A stretch of DNA of 64,000 nucleotides, taken from positions 186,001 through 250,000 of the forward strand of contig SSEL01000009.1 of NCBI GenBank assembly GCA_008012315.1. Reading direction: 5' to 3'. Source of the DNA: Rhodospirillaceae bacterium. Lineage in GTDB: Bacteria > Pseudomonadota > Alphaproteobacteria > Dongiales > Dongiaceae. Made by a program: the position numbers and the translations under genes. Shown piece after piece: positions 19,958-29,033 of the stretch; the first letter of the stretch is position 1, and every line of letters begins with the position of its first letter. The notes under the pieces are model-generated. The model did no database searches. It was not told the DNA's origin and was given only the letters and a program-made list of their open reading frames with translations.

Positions 19958-20072
19958 CGGCGTGACCTGACCCCTGTTCAAATGGGTGGCTGTCTAATAG
20001 GTGGCTGATGGATGATGCATGCGCATTAGCGCGTGCAGAAAGTGCGGTTTCCCGCCGCGGAAATCAACAGGG

Positions 20073-20708
20073 TTAAGCCTGACCCTTGGCGATCAGCGCC
20101 AAATTGTCACGCAATTCCGTCATGCCGATGCCGTCATGGGCGCTGGTGACCAGGATTTCCGGGTGGCAGGCGCGCCGCTTCGACAAATGCGCCGCCAGCT
20201 TGGCGCGCATCGCCTCAAGCTCCGGCGCCTTGACCTTGTCGGCCTTGGTCATCACGACCTGGTAGGACAAGGCGGCCTCGTCCATCAGGTCCATCAGCTT
20301 CTCATCCGATGCTTTGGTGCCATGCCGGCTGTCGACCAGCAGCATGACGCGACGCAGGCTTGGACGGGTGCGGATATAGGTTTCCGTCACCGCGCCCCAT
20401 TGCTTTTTCTGGGCCTTGGAAACCTCGGCATAGCCGTGGCCGGGCAGATCGACCAGCCAGAGATGCTGGCCAAGCTGAAAGAAATTGAGCTGCTGGGTCC
20501 GGCCCGGCGTGTGCGAGACCCGGGCCAGGTGGTTGCGGCCGGTCAGGGCATTGAGCAGGCTGGATTTGCCGACATTGGAGCGGCCGGCGAAAGCCACTTC
20601 GGTCAGGCCGAGCGGCGGCAGGGCCGATGCGCGGTCCGCGCCGGCGACGAACTGGCATTCCTGGGCAAACAGCCAGGTGCCGTCATAATCGTCGCCGGGT
20701 CGGCTCAT
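20073..20708 (-). CDS. yihA: Ribosome-biogenesis GTPase YihA/YsxC (EngB)
   Basis: A GTPase needed for late assembly of the large ribosomal subunit. The G1 loop GRSNVGKSSLLN is near residue 42, the G3 motif DLPGHGYAE near 92, and G4 TKADK near 155. The short length (211 residues) with little beyond the G domain is characteristic. It follows yidC by about 63 bases, the common alphaproteobacterial order. Confidence 0.97.
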   Translation of the reverse strand: MSRPGDDYDGTWLFAQECQFVAGADRASALPPLGLTEVAFAGRSNVGKSSLLNALTGRNHLARVSHTPGRTQQLNFFQLGQHLWLVDLPGHGYAEVSKAQKKQWGAVTETYIRTRPSLRRVMLLVDSRHGTKASDEKLMDLMDEAALSYQVVMTKADKVKAPELEAMRAKLAAHLSKRRACHPEILVTSAHDGIGMTELRDNLALIAKGQA

Positions 20709-20771
20709 CTCGCTTCCTCTCGCTGGTGAACGGCGCGCTGCCGCCTCACGCTTTCACGTCGTCTCACGCCA

Positions 20772-22559
20772 TCACACCTTCACGCCCATGCGCCACATGA
20801 TGAAGCGCTGCTGCAGGATCGACAGCGTGTTGTTCCAGGCCCAGTAGATCACCAGGCCGGCCGGCATGGTACCCAGCATGAAGGTGAAGATGATCGGCAT
20901 GGCAGTGAACAGCTTCGCCTGGACCGGATCCGGCGGGGTCGGGTTGAGGCGCTGCTGCAGCCACATCGTCAAGCCCATGATCAGCGGCCAGATGCCGATC
21001 GAGAGGATGTGGATGACGCTGCCCACCACCGGCATGGTGACGTAATGCGACGGGTCCCAGGGCAGCAGGCCGAACAGGTTCATCCAGTTGGTCGGATCGG
21101 GCGCACTCAAATCCTTGATCCAGCCGAAGAACGGCGCCTGGCGCATCTCCATGGTCACGTAGAAGACCTTGTAGAGCGAGAAGAAGACGGGGATCTGCAC
21201 GAAGACGGGCAAGCAGCCGGCGGCCGGATTGACCTTCTCCTTCTTGTAAAGCGCCATCATCTCCTGATTGAGCTTCATCTTGTCGTCGCCGAACTTCTCG
21301 CGCATCGCCTGGATCTGCGGCGTGAGCTGCTTCATCCGGCTCATCGACTTGTAGGACTTGTTGGCGAGTGGGAACATCAGCGCCTTGACCATGACGGTCA
21401 GGATCAGAATGGCGATGCCGAAATTGCCGACATGGTGATAGAGCCAATCGAGCAGCAGCATCAGCGGCTTGGTGAAGAACCAGTACCAGCCGAAATCGAT
21501 CGCCAGGTCGAAATTGCTGATCTGCTGATTGTCGCGATAGGCGCGCAGCAGATTCACTTCCTTGGCGCCGGCGAAGAGCCGCTGCCGCGTATCGACGCTG
21601 GCGCCGGGCGCGATGCTGCGTTCGCTGCCGACATAATCGGCCTGATAGGAATCGGTCTTCGGCTCGTAGAAATACTCGCCGGTGAGCGCCTCCTGGTTAT
21701 CGGCGATCTGCGCGACCAGCCAGTATTTATCGGTGATGCCGGCCCAGCCGCCGGTGCTGGCATAACTGTAGAGCTTTTCCGGCTCCTCGGCCCGGTCCCG
21801 GACCTTGCCGTAGGACGGATCGGCCAGGGTGCCGTTGAAATCGCCGATCATGCCTTCATGCAGCACATAGCTCTGGCTGGGATGGGCCGGCGTGCCGAAA
21901 CGCTTCACCCGCGCATAGGGACGCAATTTCACCTCGGCGCCGGTCTTGTTCTCCACCGATTGCGTGACGGTGAACATGTAATTGTCGTCGATGGCATAGG
22001 CCCGCTTGAAAAGCAGGCCCTGGCCGTTATCCCAGCTCAAGGTCACGGTCTTGCCAGCCGCCAGATCGTTGCCATCCGCCTGCCACAGCGTATCGGCGCC
22101 CGGCACGGCGGTTTTCGGATCGGCGCTGGTCCAGCCGGAATCGGCGTAATAGGCTTCCTTGGTGCCGAGCGGCGAGAGCAGCACGACATTCGGGCTCCCC
22201 TTGTCGACGGTCTCCCGGTAGTCCTTCAGGATGAGGTCGTCGAGCCGGCCGCCTTTCAGCGAGATGGAGCCCTTGAGGCGCGGGCTGTCGATCGTCACGC
22301 GCGGGCTCTGTGTCAGTGCGGTAGCGCGGTCCACGGTCTGGGGCGCCGACTGCTCCGTCGGCACGCTCGCCTGGCCGGGTGTCGCGCCGCTTTGCGCGGC
22401 CTGGCTGTCCGGCGATTTGCCCTCTTTGGCCAATTGTTCGGCAGCCTGCTGCTGGGCGGCCTGATGCGCCCGCATCTTCGGCGCTTCATACAGGAATTGC
22501 CAGCCGAGCAGAATCGCGACGGTCAAAGCGACGGCAATAAGTAAGTTTTTTTGTTCCAT
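20772..22559 (-). CDS. yidC: Membrane protein insertase YidC
   Basis: Inserts and folds inner-membrane proteins, alone or with SecYEG. The 595-residue protein has the Gram-negative layout: an N-terminal anchor helix (LLIAVALTVAILLGWQFLYE), a long periplasmic domain up to about residue 350, and the conserved five-helix core (FGIAILILTVMVKALMFPLA). The N-terminal periplasmic linker is rich in Ala/Gln. It starts 31 bases after yidD, whose product works in the same insertion process, and lies in the rpmH-led operon. Confidence 0.98.
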   Translation of the reverse strand: MEQKNLLIAVALTVAILLGWQFLYEAPKMRAHQAAQQQAAEQLAKEGKSPDSQAAQSGATPGQASVPTEQSAPQTVDRATALTQSPRVTIDSPRLKGSISLKGGRLDDLILKDYRETVDKGSPNVVLLSPLGTKEAYYADSGWTSADPKTAVPGADTLWQADGNDLAAGKTVTLSWDNGQGLLFKRAYAIDDNYMFTVTQSVENKTGAEVKLRPYARVKRFGTPAHPSQSYVLHEGMIGDFNGTLADPSYGKVRDRAEEPEKLYSYASTGGWAGITDKYWLVAQIADNQEALTGEYFYEPKTDSYQADYVGSERSIAPGASVDTRQRLFAGAKEVNLLRAYRDNQQISNFDLAIDFGWYWFFTKPLMLLLDWLYHHVGNFGIAILILTVMVKALMFPLANKSYKSMSRMKQLTPQIQAMREKFGDDKMKLNQEMMALYKKEKVNPAAGCLPVFVQIPVFFSLYKVFYVTMEMRQAPFFGWIKDLSAPDPTNWMNLFGLLPWDPSHYVTMPVVGSVIHILSIGIWPLIMGLTMWLQQRLNPTPPDPVQAKLFTAMPIIFTFMLGTMPAGLVIYWAWNNTLSILQQRFIMWRMGVKV

Positions 22560-22590
22560 GACTGTCCCAAATCGGCTCGTCTACTGAATG

Positions 22591-22908
22591 TCAGGCTCGG
22601 TCCATCGGATAGCTTGACGGATGATGCGTGTGATTGTGGCCATTACAGGCCGGCGGCACCGGATCGAAGCCACTACCGCCCCAGGGATGGCAACGCAAGA
22701 GGCGTCGCAGGGTCAGCCAACCACCGGCCAGCACGCCATGCCGGGTGATGGCCTCGACCGCATAGGCAGAGCAGGTCGGCTGATACCGGCAGGCCGGCGG
22801 CAGCATCGGCGAAATGACCCATTGATAGAATCGAATCGGCAGCAGGACCGACAGGCGCAGCGTCGCGCGGAAAAACGCCGCCAGATCGCGTCCCGGTTGC
22901 TCTTTCAT
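22591..22908 (-). CDS. yidD: Membrane protein insertion efficiency factor YidD
   Basis: A small membrane-associated protein that aids YidC-dependent insertion. The family signature is clear: [20 protein letters not shown], then the conserved [13 protein letters not shown] near the C-terminus. Length 105 residues, slightly longer than average because of a His-rich tail. Its start overlaps the rnpA stop by 4 bases, so translation is likely coupled. Confidence 0.96.
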   Translation of the reverse strand: MKEQPGRDLAAFFRATLRLSVLLPIRFYQWVISPMLPPACRYQPTCSAYAVEAITRHGVLAGGWLTLRRLLRCHPWGGSGFDPVPPACNGHNHTHHPSSYPMDRA

Positions 22909-23402
22909 GTCGGGCTGTTCCCGGCAGTCTGCTCCGCCTGCGGCCCGGCTTCAATCTGATAGGCGCCCAGCTTGCGCAGGCCCCGCGTCAGGTCCGCCAC
23001 GAGATCGGTGAAAGCGCGATCCAGTGTTGATTGGCGGGCGATCAGGACGATGTCATGACCCGGCGCACCATGGATCGGCACGACCAGCTCGGCGGCAGCT
23101 TTCAGTCGACGGCGCGCCCGGTTACGCCGGACGGCGTTGCCGACCTTGCGGCTGGCGGTGAAGCCGACACGCATCGGCACCGCTAGGCGCGGGGAGAGCA
23201 TTTGCTGAGAGGATGTGCAGGCGCTGTCAGCATCGCTGACGATTGGCCGCAGAACATCATCGCCACCGCGATGGGTGGCGTTGACATTCCCCGAAGTGCG
23301 GCTGTGGCGGCAGACCTGCAGGATCAAGCCGGGGGCAACCCACTTCTTGTTGGCCGCCGCGACTTGAAGGTACTCGGCCCGCCGCTTCAGGCGGCCGAAC
23401 AC
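22905..23402 (-). CDS. rnpA: Ribonuclease P protein component
   Basis: Protein partner of the RNase P ribozyme in tRNA 5' maturation. The conserved RNR segment [20 protein letters not shown] is at about residues 79-98 and the N-terminal [11 protein letters not shown] fits the family. Translation starts with GTG at 23402. At 165 residues it is longer than the usual about 120: residues 34-76 are an extra Ser/Asp/Gly-rich stretch between the first strands and the RNR helix. It lies 11 bases from rpmH and overlaps yidD. Confidence 0.94.
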   Translation of the reverse strand: MFGRLKRRAEYLQVAAANKKWVAPGLILQVCRHSRTSGNVNATHRGGDDVLRPIVSDADSACTSSQQMLSPRLAVPMRVGFTASRKVGNAVRRNRARRRLKAAAELVVPIHGAPGHDIVLIARQSTLDRAFTDLVADLTRGLRKLGAYQIEAGPQAEQTAGNSPT

Positions 23403-23413
23403 TGCCGAGGCCC

Positions 23414-23548
23414 TTAGGCGCTGAGACGCTTGCGGCCCTTTGCGCGGCGAGCGGCAACAACCTTACGGCCGCCGACAGTTGCCATGCGCGAACGGAAGCC
23501 ATGACGGCGCTTGCGGACAAGCACGCTGGGCTGATAGGTGCGCTTCAC
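23414..23548 (-). CDS. rpmH: 50S ribosomal protein L34
   Basis: A 44-residue, strongly basic protein starting at [23 protein letters not shown] at the N-terminus and ending in KGRKRLSA, the classic L34 sequence. GGAG sits 8 bases before the start codon. It leads the rnpA-yidD-yidC-yihA-argB series and has a strong promoter directly upstream. It is a structural protein of the large ribosomal subunit. Confidence 0.98.
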   Translation of the reverse strand: MKRTYQPSVLVRKRRHGFRSRMATVGGRKVVAARRAKGRKRLSA

Positions 23549-23933
23549 GGTAATTCTCCACTATTTCAGCATGTTGCAATTGCGGCGGGTGTATAAAGAA
23601 AGGCCTCGCCAGAGTCAATTGCGCGACACGTCCCAGGCACGGGTTTTGCTGGCTCATCGCCGTCCGCCGATGGTCCTCTATCTGCCTCAGGCTTTGTCTT
23701 TAGTCAAGAAAATGTCAATTAACTACTTGATAAAATTGAAGAGTCGCGGTAGCTACGCGGTCCGGGCAAAATTGGCCGGCGGTGGCGTCGACGAAATTTA
23801 TAAAAGATGCCGGATGGTGCCCGTATCAACCGTCTTCCGCCCGCATCGATGCATATGATTTCATGAAGCGGTTTTGAGTTTCCGGGACAAGCTGAACCAG
23901 CGGACCGGATAGCAGGAGGGTGCCACGCGTAAA
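23549..23933. other. Divergent region between rpmH and the histidine kinase gene
   Basis: 385 bases with no gene. The rpmH promoter occupies 23590-23618. The rest includes an AT-rich patch at about 23700-23745. No dnaA gene and no obvious cluster of DnaA boxes is present, so there is no support for an origin, although rpmH is next to dnaA in many bacteria. I could not place a clear promoter for the kinase gene. Confidence 0.5.
23590..23618 (-). promoter_or_regulatory. sigma-70-type promoter of the rpmH operon
   Basis: Reading leftwards: TTGACT (23618-23613), exactly 17 bases, then TATACA (23595-23590). Both hexamers are near consensus. The transcript would start near 23583, about 35 bases before the rpmH GTG. 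Such a strong promoter fits a ribosomal-protein operon. Confidence 0.85.
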
Positions 23934-25334
23934 ATGGCGGAGCCGGACGTCACCTTGCCTGGATTTGGCCGTGGCCTCTCGGCGCGCGTGCTGATACTCA
24001 CCATCCTGTTCGTGATGGTCAGCGAGATCCTGATCTACACGCCCTCGATCGCCCGTTTCCGGATGTCCTGGCTGGAAGCCAAGCTGAACACCGCTCATCT
24101 CGCCATCCTCGCACTGGAGGCAACCCCCAATTACATGATCGACCCGCAGCTCGAACTGAAGCTGCTGGACCATGTCGGGGCCTATCTGGTCGCCCTGCGT
24201 ACCACCGACGGCAAGAATCTGATGCTGCGCGGGTCTTCGCCGCCCTTGATCGTCAATGCCACGGTCGATCTCGACAATCGCAGCTGGACCGACGATTTCA
24301 GTGAGGCGATCCAGACCCTGGGGCAATCGGAGAAGAGGCTGCTACGGGTCAAGGGTTATGCCGACCGGGCGCCGGATACCCAGGTCGAGATGGTGATCGA
24401 CGAATGGCCCCTGCGCCAGGCCATGATCGCCTATTCCTGGCGGATCCTCGGTGTTTCCATCGTCATTTCGCTGATCACCGCCGGGCTTATCTTCGGCGCC
24501 CTGCAATGGCTCATGATCCGGCCGATGCGGCGGCTGACCAAGCGCATCCTGCGCTTCCGCAAGAATCCCGAAGTGGCGGTGGATGATTTCGGCATGAGCC
24601 GGCGCAGCGATGAAATCGGCGTTGCCGAGCGCGAATTGACGGAAATGGAAGACAAGGTCCGGCAGGCCCTGACGCAGCATGCCCGCCTTGCCGCGCTCGG
24701 CACGGCGGTCGGCAAGATCAATCACGATCTGCGCGGCATCCTGGCGACGGCGCGGCTGGTCGCCGACCGGATCGTGGAAAGCGATGCACCGGAAGTGGCC
24801 AAGGCGGCGCCGGCCTTGGTGCGTGCCCTGGACCGGGCGGTCGATCTCTGCTCGGACACCCTTAATTTCACCCGCGAGGGGCCGCCGAAGCCGGAACTGT
24901 CGCAGTTCTCGCTGGCCGACCTGCATAGCGAGATCGGCGAAAGCCTGGCCGCGCAATTGAACGGCAGCGGTGCCTGGCAGGCCGATTTTCCGACTGATTT
25001 CAGCCTGACGGCCGATCGCGAGCAATTGTTCCGGGTGATCCGCAACCTCACCGAAAATGCCCTGCAGGTCGGGGCGCAGCATGTCTGCCTCAGCGCCGAC
25101 CGCGCCGATGGCTGGATCAGGCTGCAGGTGCGGGATGACGGCCCGGGCCTGCCACCCAAGGCCCTGGACAATCTTTTCGTGCCGTTTCGTGGCTCGGCGC
25201 GGGCCGGCGGCACCGGCCTTGGCCTGGCGATCGCGCGGGAATTGGTGCGGGGGCAGGGCGGCGATCTGAAATTGACCAAGAATGACAGCAGCGGCGCCAC
25301 CTTCCGGCTGGAACTGCCGGACCGGATGGCCTGA
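23934..25334 (+). CDS. HAMP-domain sensor histidine kinase (orphan)
   Basis: A 466-residue inner-membrane sensor kinase. Helix 1 is at about 17-38, a periplasmic domain of about 130 residues follows, helix 2 is at about 170-195, then a HAMP linker (LMIRPMRRLTKRI). The phospho-acceptor region is LGTAVGKINHDLRG with His264. The ATP-binding domain has the N box (NLTENALQVG), G1 (VRDDGPGLP) and G2 (GGTGLGLAIARELV). The stimulus is unknown. No response regulator lies nearby, so its partner is elsewhere. Confidence 0.93.
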   Translation: MAEPDVTLPGFGRGLSARVLILTILFVMVSEILIYTPSIARFRMSWLEAKLNTAHLAILALEATPNYMIDPQLELKLLDHVGAYLVALRTTDGKNLMLRGSSPPLIVNATVDLDNRSWTDDFSEAIQTLGQSEKRLLRVKGYADRAPDTQVEMVIDEWPLRQAMIAYSWRILGVSIVISLITAGLIFGALQWLMIRPMRRLTKRILRFRKNPEVAVDDFGMSRRSDEIGVAERELTEMEDKVRQALTQHARLAALGTAVGKINHDLRGILATARLVADRIVESDAPEVAKAAPALVRALDRAVDLCSDTLNFTREGPPKPELSQFSLADLHSEIGESLAAQLNGSGAWQADFPTDFSLTADREQLFRVIRNLTENALQVGAQHVCLSADRADGWIRLQVRDDGPGLPPKALDNLFVPFRGSARAGGTGLGLAIARELVRGQGGDLKLTKNDSSGATFRLELPDRMA

Positions 25335-25453
25335 CGGGGCACCGCGCGCCTGAGGGGGGCAATAAGCTGCGACGATCGGCCGATTGCGCGGCCTTTGCCC
25401 CTGGCCTATAACCGTGGCGATTTTTGATCTTTCCTGGGATGGGGCGACAGGTG

Positions 25454-25636
25454 ATGCAGGACCTTGTTCGAATCGGCATGACTTTCTTGATCGGCATTTT
25501 CGGCGTTGCCGGTCTTTTCGTCGCGGCGAATGCCGGACATGGCGTGCCCTATTGGGGCGGCCTTTTGTTCTTCCTGTTCGCCATCCTGCTGATGTTCTGG
25601 CAGATCGCCAAGGGCGACCAGCACACCGCCCACTGA
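25454..25636 (+). CDS. Small two-helix membrane protein of unknown function
   Basis: About 60 residues with two hydrophobic helices (IGMTFLIGIFGVAGLFVAA and GGLLFFLFAILLMFWQIA) and a short loop. The start is uncertain: ATG 25454 is chosen because it opens just before the first helix; ATG 25439 or TTG 25424 are alternatives. A clean terminator follows, which supports it as a real transcribed gene. No family recognised. Confidence 0.65.
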   Translation: MQDLVRIGMTFLIGIFGVAGLFVAANAGHGVPYWGGLLFFLFAILLMFWQIAKGDQHTAH

Positions 25637-25660
25637 CAGGCGTTCGGACGATTGATGAAA

Positions 25661-25690
25661 GGGCGCGGCTGGCCGCGCCCTTCTGTTTTG
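25661..25690 (+). terminator. Rho-independent terminator
   Basis: GGGCGCGGC-TG-GCCGCGCCC, a perfect 9-pair stem at 25661-25680, is followed by TTCTGTTTTG. It lies 25 bases past the small membrane protein gene and may also slow transcription from the opposing methyltransferase gene. Confidence 0.75.
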
Positions 25691-25709
25691 TGGAGGATAT
25701 CCGCCCGGC

Positions 25710-26894
25710 TTAATCGAGCTGCAGGGTCAATGCCTTGAGATAGGCGCTTTCCGGCAAGGCCGGATGCACCGGATGATCCGGCGCGGCGAAGGTCTGGAAC
25801 AGGATGCGGCCCAGGCGATTGGCGTCGTTAAGGCCCCGCGCCACCTGCCGGCCGAATTCATCCACCGGCATGTTATGCGAGCAGGAGGCGATGAACAGGA
25901 TGCCGCCCGGTGCGACCCGCGCGGCGGCAAGACGCGCCAGTTTGCGATAGGCGCGGGCCCCCTGGTTGAAATCCTTCTTCGACTTCACGAAAGCCGGGGG
26001 ATCAGCCACCACCACATCATAGGTCGGCGAGGTCGCGGTCGCTTCGAGAAACTCGAACACCTCCGCCCGTTCGGTGCCGAAGCGACCGGCGACATCATTC
26101 TGCGCCGCCGCTGCCGTGGCGGTGCGTAGCGCGAGCTCCGAGCGATCCACCGCCAGCACCGATTGCGCTCCGGCCAGCGTCGATTGCAGCGCGAAACCGC
26201 CCATATAGGTGTAGAGATCGAGCACCCGCCGGCCGGCGGCAAAGCGGGCGACCAGAGCGCGGTTGTCGCGCTGATCGAAGAACCAGCCGGTCTTCTGGCC
26301 CTCACGGGGATCGGCGAGGAAATGCGCCTGGTGCTCGATCACCGGCACCGGACCGTCGATCACGCCTTTCAGCATCCGGCTATAGGCCGGCAGGCCTTCC
26401 ATCTCGCGGGCCGGGCCGTCGCCGCGCATCAGGATGGCGCGCGGCTTGACGACATCATCAAGCGCTTCCGCCAAGGGCTCCGCCAATCGCTCCATGCCGG
26501 CGCCGGCGGCATGGATGACGATGACATCGCCATAGCGATCGATCACCGCACCGGGCAGGCCATCGGCCTCGGCATGGGCGAGCCGGTAATGCGGCACGCC
26601 GATCAACCGCTCGCGCAACGCAAGGGCATGCTTGAGCCGATCGCGCAGAAACGCGGCATCGATCACAGCCGCGGGATCGCGGCTCAGCAAGCGCGCGCTG
26701 ATCAACGGTTTCGGATTGAAGAAAGCCGTGCCGAGCGGCTTGCCGTCGGCACGCTGCAGGGTGACGATGCTGCCCGGCGCCAGCGCCTTGGCGGCCTGGC
26801 TCATCTCGATTTCGTTGGAATAGATCCAGGGATGGCCCGTCAGCAGGCGCCGGTCACCACCAGCTTTCAGGCGCAGGGTCGCGCGGTCGGTCAT
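25710..26894 (-). CDS. rlmI: Class I rRNA (cytosine-C5) methyltransferase, RlmI type
   Basis: Likely methylates 23S rRNA at C1962 using S-adenosylmethionine. The N-terminal PUA-like RNA-binding domain (HPWIYSNEI at about 21-29) is followed by the linker domain and a Rossmann methyltransferase. Motif I is VLDLYTYMGGFAL; the catalytic motif IV is ADPPAFVKSKK; and SCSHNM supplies the cysteine of motif VI. This PUA-EEHEE-MTase layout with 394 residues matches RlmI/YccW. It appears monocistronic; the neighbouring gamma-glutamyltransferase gene is upstream on the same strand. Confidence 0.9.
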   Translation of the reverse strand: MTDRATLRLKAGGDRRLLTGHPWIYSNEIEMSQAAKALAPGSIVTLQRADGKPLGTAFFNPKPLISARLLSRDPAAVIDAAFLRDRLKHALALRERLIGVPHYRLAHAEADGLPGAVIDRYGDVIVIHAAGAGMERLAEPLAEALDDVVKPRAILMRGDGPAREMEGLPAYSRMLKGVIDGPVPVIEHQAHFLADPREGQKTGWFFDQRDNRALVARFAAGRRVLDLYTYMGGFALQSTLAGAQSVLAVDRSELALRTATAAAAQNDVAGRFGTERAEVFEFLEATATSPTYDVVVADPPAFVKSKKDFNQGARAYRKLARLAAARVAPGGILFIASCSHNMPVDEFGRQVARGLNDANRLGRILFQTFAAPDHPVHPALPESAYLKALTLQLD

Positions 26895-26924
26895 GTGTCA
26901 CTCCGTGGGCGGCGGCCCATATCA

Positions 26925-28661
26925 TCAATCGCCAAGCGCCACGCCGTCACGCCGGGGATCGCTGGCGCCGATCAACTGGCTGCGGCGGAAGGCGACGATA
27001 TTGAGGCCGCTCATCAAAGGCTTTGTTTCGATCTTCTGCCCAAGCTGCTCCAGCGCCGGCACCAGTTTCTCTGCCGAGGTTCCCTGCTCGATCAAGGTTG
27101 GGCCGTTGCGGTTCAGGACATGCGGGGCGGCCGCGGCCTCGCCTGGCGTCGCCTGCCAATCCAGCATCAGGATCAGGGATTGTGCGACATAGCCGATGAT
27201 ATTGGGGCCGCCGGGTGAACCGACCGCCAGGACCGGGCGATTACGCTGGTCGAGCACGATCGTCGGCGCCATCGAGCTGCGCGGACGCTTGCCGCCCTCC
27301 ACGCGATTGGCGACGGCGCGTCCTTTATCGGCCGGGCGGAAGGAAAAATCGGTCAGCTCGTTATTGAGCACGAAGCCGTCCACCATGAGATGTGAGCCGA
27401 AAGCGCTTTCGATGCTACTGGTGAAGCTGACGATATTGCCGCTGTCATCCACCACCACCAGATGGCTGGTGGAAGGCGGCTCGAACTGATGCTGGCTCGC
27501 CTGGCCGACCGTGAGCGGATCGCTGATCCGGCCCGGCCGCGCCACATCCATCGCTTGGTGTTTGTGAATCTGCCCTGCGCGTCCGGCCAGATATTCCGGC
27601 GCCAGCAAGGCCCGCACCGGCACCCGCACTTTCGCCGGATCGCCGACATAGCGGTCGCGGTCGGCAAAGGCTAGTTTACTGGCCTCGATCAGCAGATGCG
27701 TGGCGGCGACGTCATTGGGTGGCAGGCTGGCGAGATCGCTGTGATTGAGGATGCCGAGAATTTGCGCGACGGCGAGGCCGCCGGAGCTGGGCGGCCCCAT
27801 GCCGCAGACGCGGTAGGCACGATAGGTGCTGCAGAGCGGCTCTCGTTTGACGGCGCGATACGCCTTGAAATCGCTCACCTGCATGGCCGTCGGTCGGCCC
27901 GCATGGGCATTGACGGTGGCGACGATATCCTGGGCGAAACGGCCGAAATAGAAAGCATCGGCGCCGTGAGTCGCGATCTCGCGGAACGTCGCCGCCAAAG
28001 CGGGATTGTGCAGGATCGCCCCTTCCGCCAGCGGCTTGCCATCCCGGCCGTAGAAGTACCTGCGCATGGTGGGCAGATGGGCGATGTCGGGATCTTCTGC
28101 GATCGCCGCCGCCAGGCGCGGCGGCACCGGGAAGCCCTGTTCCGCCAGACGGATCGCGGGCCGGAAAAGGGTCGCCCAAGGCAGCCGGCCATGATCCCGA
28201 TGGGCCAGGTCCAGCATGCGCAGGACACCCGGCACGCCGGTCGATTGACCGCCGATCTGGGCGCTATGGAAATCGATCGGCTGGCCGTTCTTGTCGAGGA
28301 ACAGGTCGGTGCTGGTCCGGGCCGGCGCGGTTTCGCGGCCGTCATAGCTCTCGATCTGCTGGCGCGCGGCATTATAGTGCAGCAGGAAGCCGCCGCCGCC
28401 GATGCCCGAGGATTGCGGTTCGACCAAGGTCAGCACGGCCTGCATGGCGATTGCCGCGTCGATGGCATTGCCGCCTTCTCGCAGGATTTCCAGCCCCGCC
28501 GCGCTGGCCAGCGGATTGGCCGATGCCACTATATGGCGATTGGCAATAACCTCCGGCGCCCGCGTCGAGGCAAGTACGGCCATTGTCGGTGGCGGTGCCG
28601 TCTGGTCGCTGCCGCAACCGGCCAGCAGCAACAAGCCCAGGCCGAGAAGCAATCCTTTCAA
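26925..28661 (-). CDS. ggt: Gamma-glutamyltransferase, lipoprotein form
   Basis: Hydrolyses or transfers the gamma-glutamyl group of glutathione and related compounds. It is made as a precursor that cleaves itself before the catalytic Thr, here Thr398 in PPSTSHLVVVDD; the small subunit also shows GSPGGPNIIGYV. The N-terminus (KGLLLGLGLLLLAGC) is a lipoprotein signal with a lipobox, so the enzyme is probably membrane-anchored in the periplasm. I chose TTG 28661 because it places this signal at the very start; GTG 28736 would put 25 extra residues before it. Full length, 578 residues from this start. Confidence 0.92.
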   Translation of the reverse strand: MKGLLLGLGLLLLAGCGSDQTAPPPTMAVLASTRAPEVIANRHIVASANPLASAAGLEILREGGNAIDAAIAMQAVLTLVEPQSSGIGGGGFLLHYNAARQQIESYDGRETAPARTSTDLFLDKNGQPIDFHSAQIGGQSTGVPGVLRMLDLAHRDHGRLPWATLFRPAIRLAEQGFPVPPRLAAAIAEDPDIAHLPTMRRYFYGRDGKPLAEGAILHNPALAATFREIATHGADAFYFGRFAQDIVATVNAHAGRPTAMQVSDFKAYRAVKREPLCSTYRAYRVCGMGPPSSGGLAVAQILGILNHSDLASLPPNDVAATHLLIEASKLAFADRDRYVGDPAKVRVPVRALLAPEYLAGRAGQIHKHQAMDVARPGRISDPLTVGQASQHQFEPPSTSHLVVVDDSGNIVSFTSSIESAFGSHLMVDGFVLNNELTDFSFRPADKGRAVANRVEGGKRPRSSMAPTIVLDQRNRPVLAVGSPGGPNIIGYVAQSLILMLDWQATPGEAAAAPHVLNRNGPTLIEQGTSAEKLVPALEQLGQKIETKPLMSGLNIVAFRRSQLIGASDPRRDGVALGD

Positions 28662-29033
28662 GGGATTGGTGCGGTAGCTGGATGGTTCCGGATGATTGCC
28701 GCTACCGGCGTTTCTGAGGAGGGATAAGCTGCCCACAGCACGCTGCCAGTCGAAGTGATCTGCGAGCCGCCTAGAGCCGGATGGTCACAAATGGCATCGC
28801 TTCCGTGACGTTCATAGCGGCTTTGTCGCTGCAGGGAAAGCATTGTGACCAAAGCGGCAAGCTTACGCATCGATGGGATGTCAGGCTTGTTATGCAATCG
28901 GCGCCGGTCAATTGGCCGGAAAGACTATTGTGCAGCGCAATAGGATCGCCGAAAATACCGTATCGGACATCGGTTGCCCGGTCAGTTCGACCATCTGGGT
29001 TATGCGAGGCCGGGTTATGCGTGGGAGGGAAGC
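28662..29033. other. Divergent region between ggt and panB
   Basis: 372 bases with no convincing gene; up to 75 bases at the left could belong to ggt if its GTG at 28736 is used. It should hold both promoters. I saw an 8-base inverted repeat (GGTCACAA/TTGTGACC) 52 bases apart, not convincing as an operator. Confidence 0.4.

Noticed and set aside
23549-23933. Possible replication origin next to rpmH
   Set aside because: No dnaA, no clear DnaA-box cluster; rpmH is often far from oriC in alphaproteobacteria.
28783-28850. Inverted repeat GGTCACAA ... TTGTGACC before panB
   Set aside because: Arms are 52 bases apart and an 8-base match in a gap this size is expected by chance about once.
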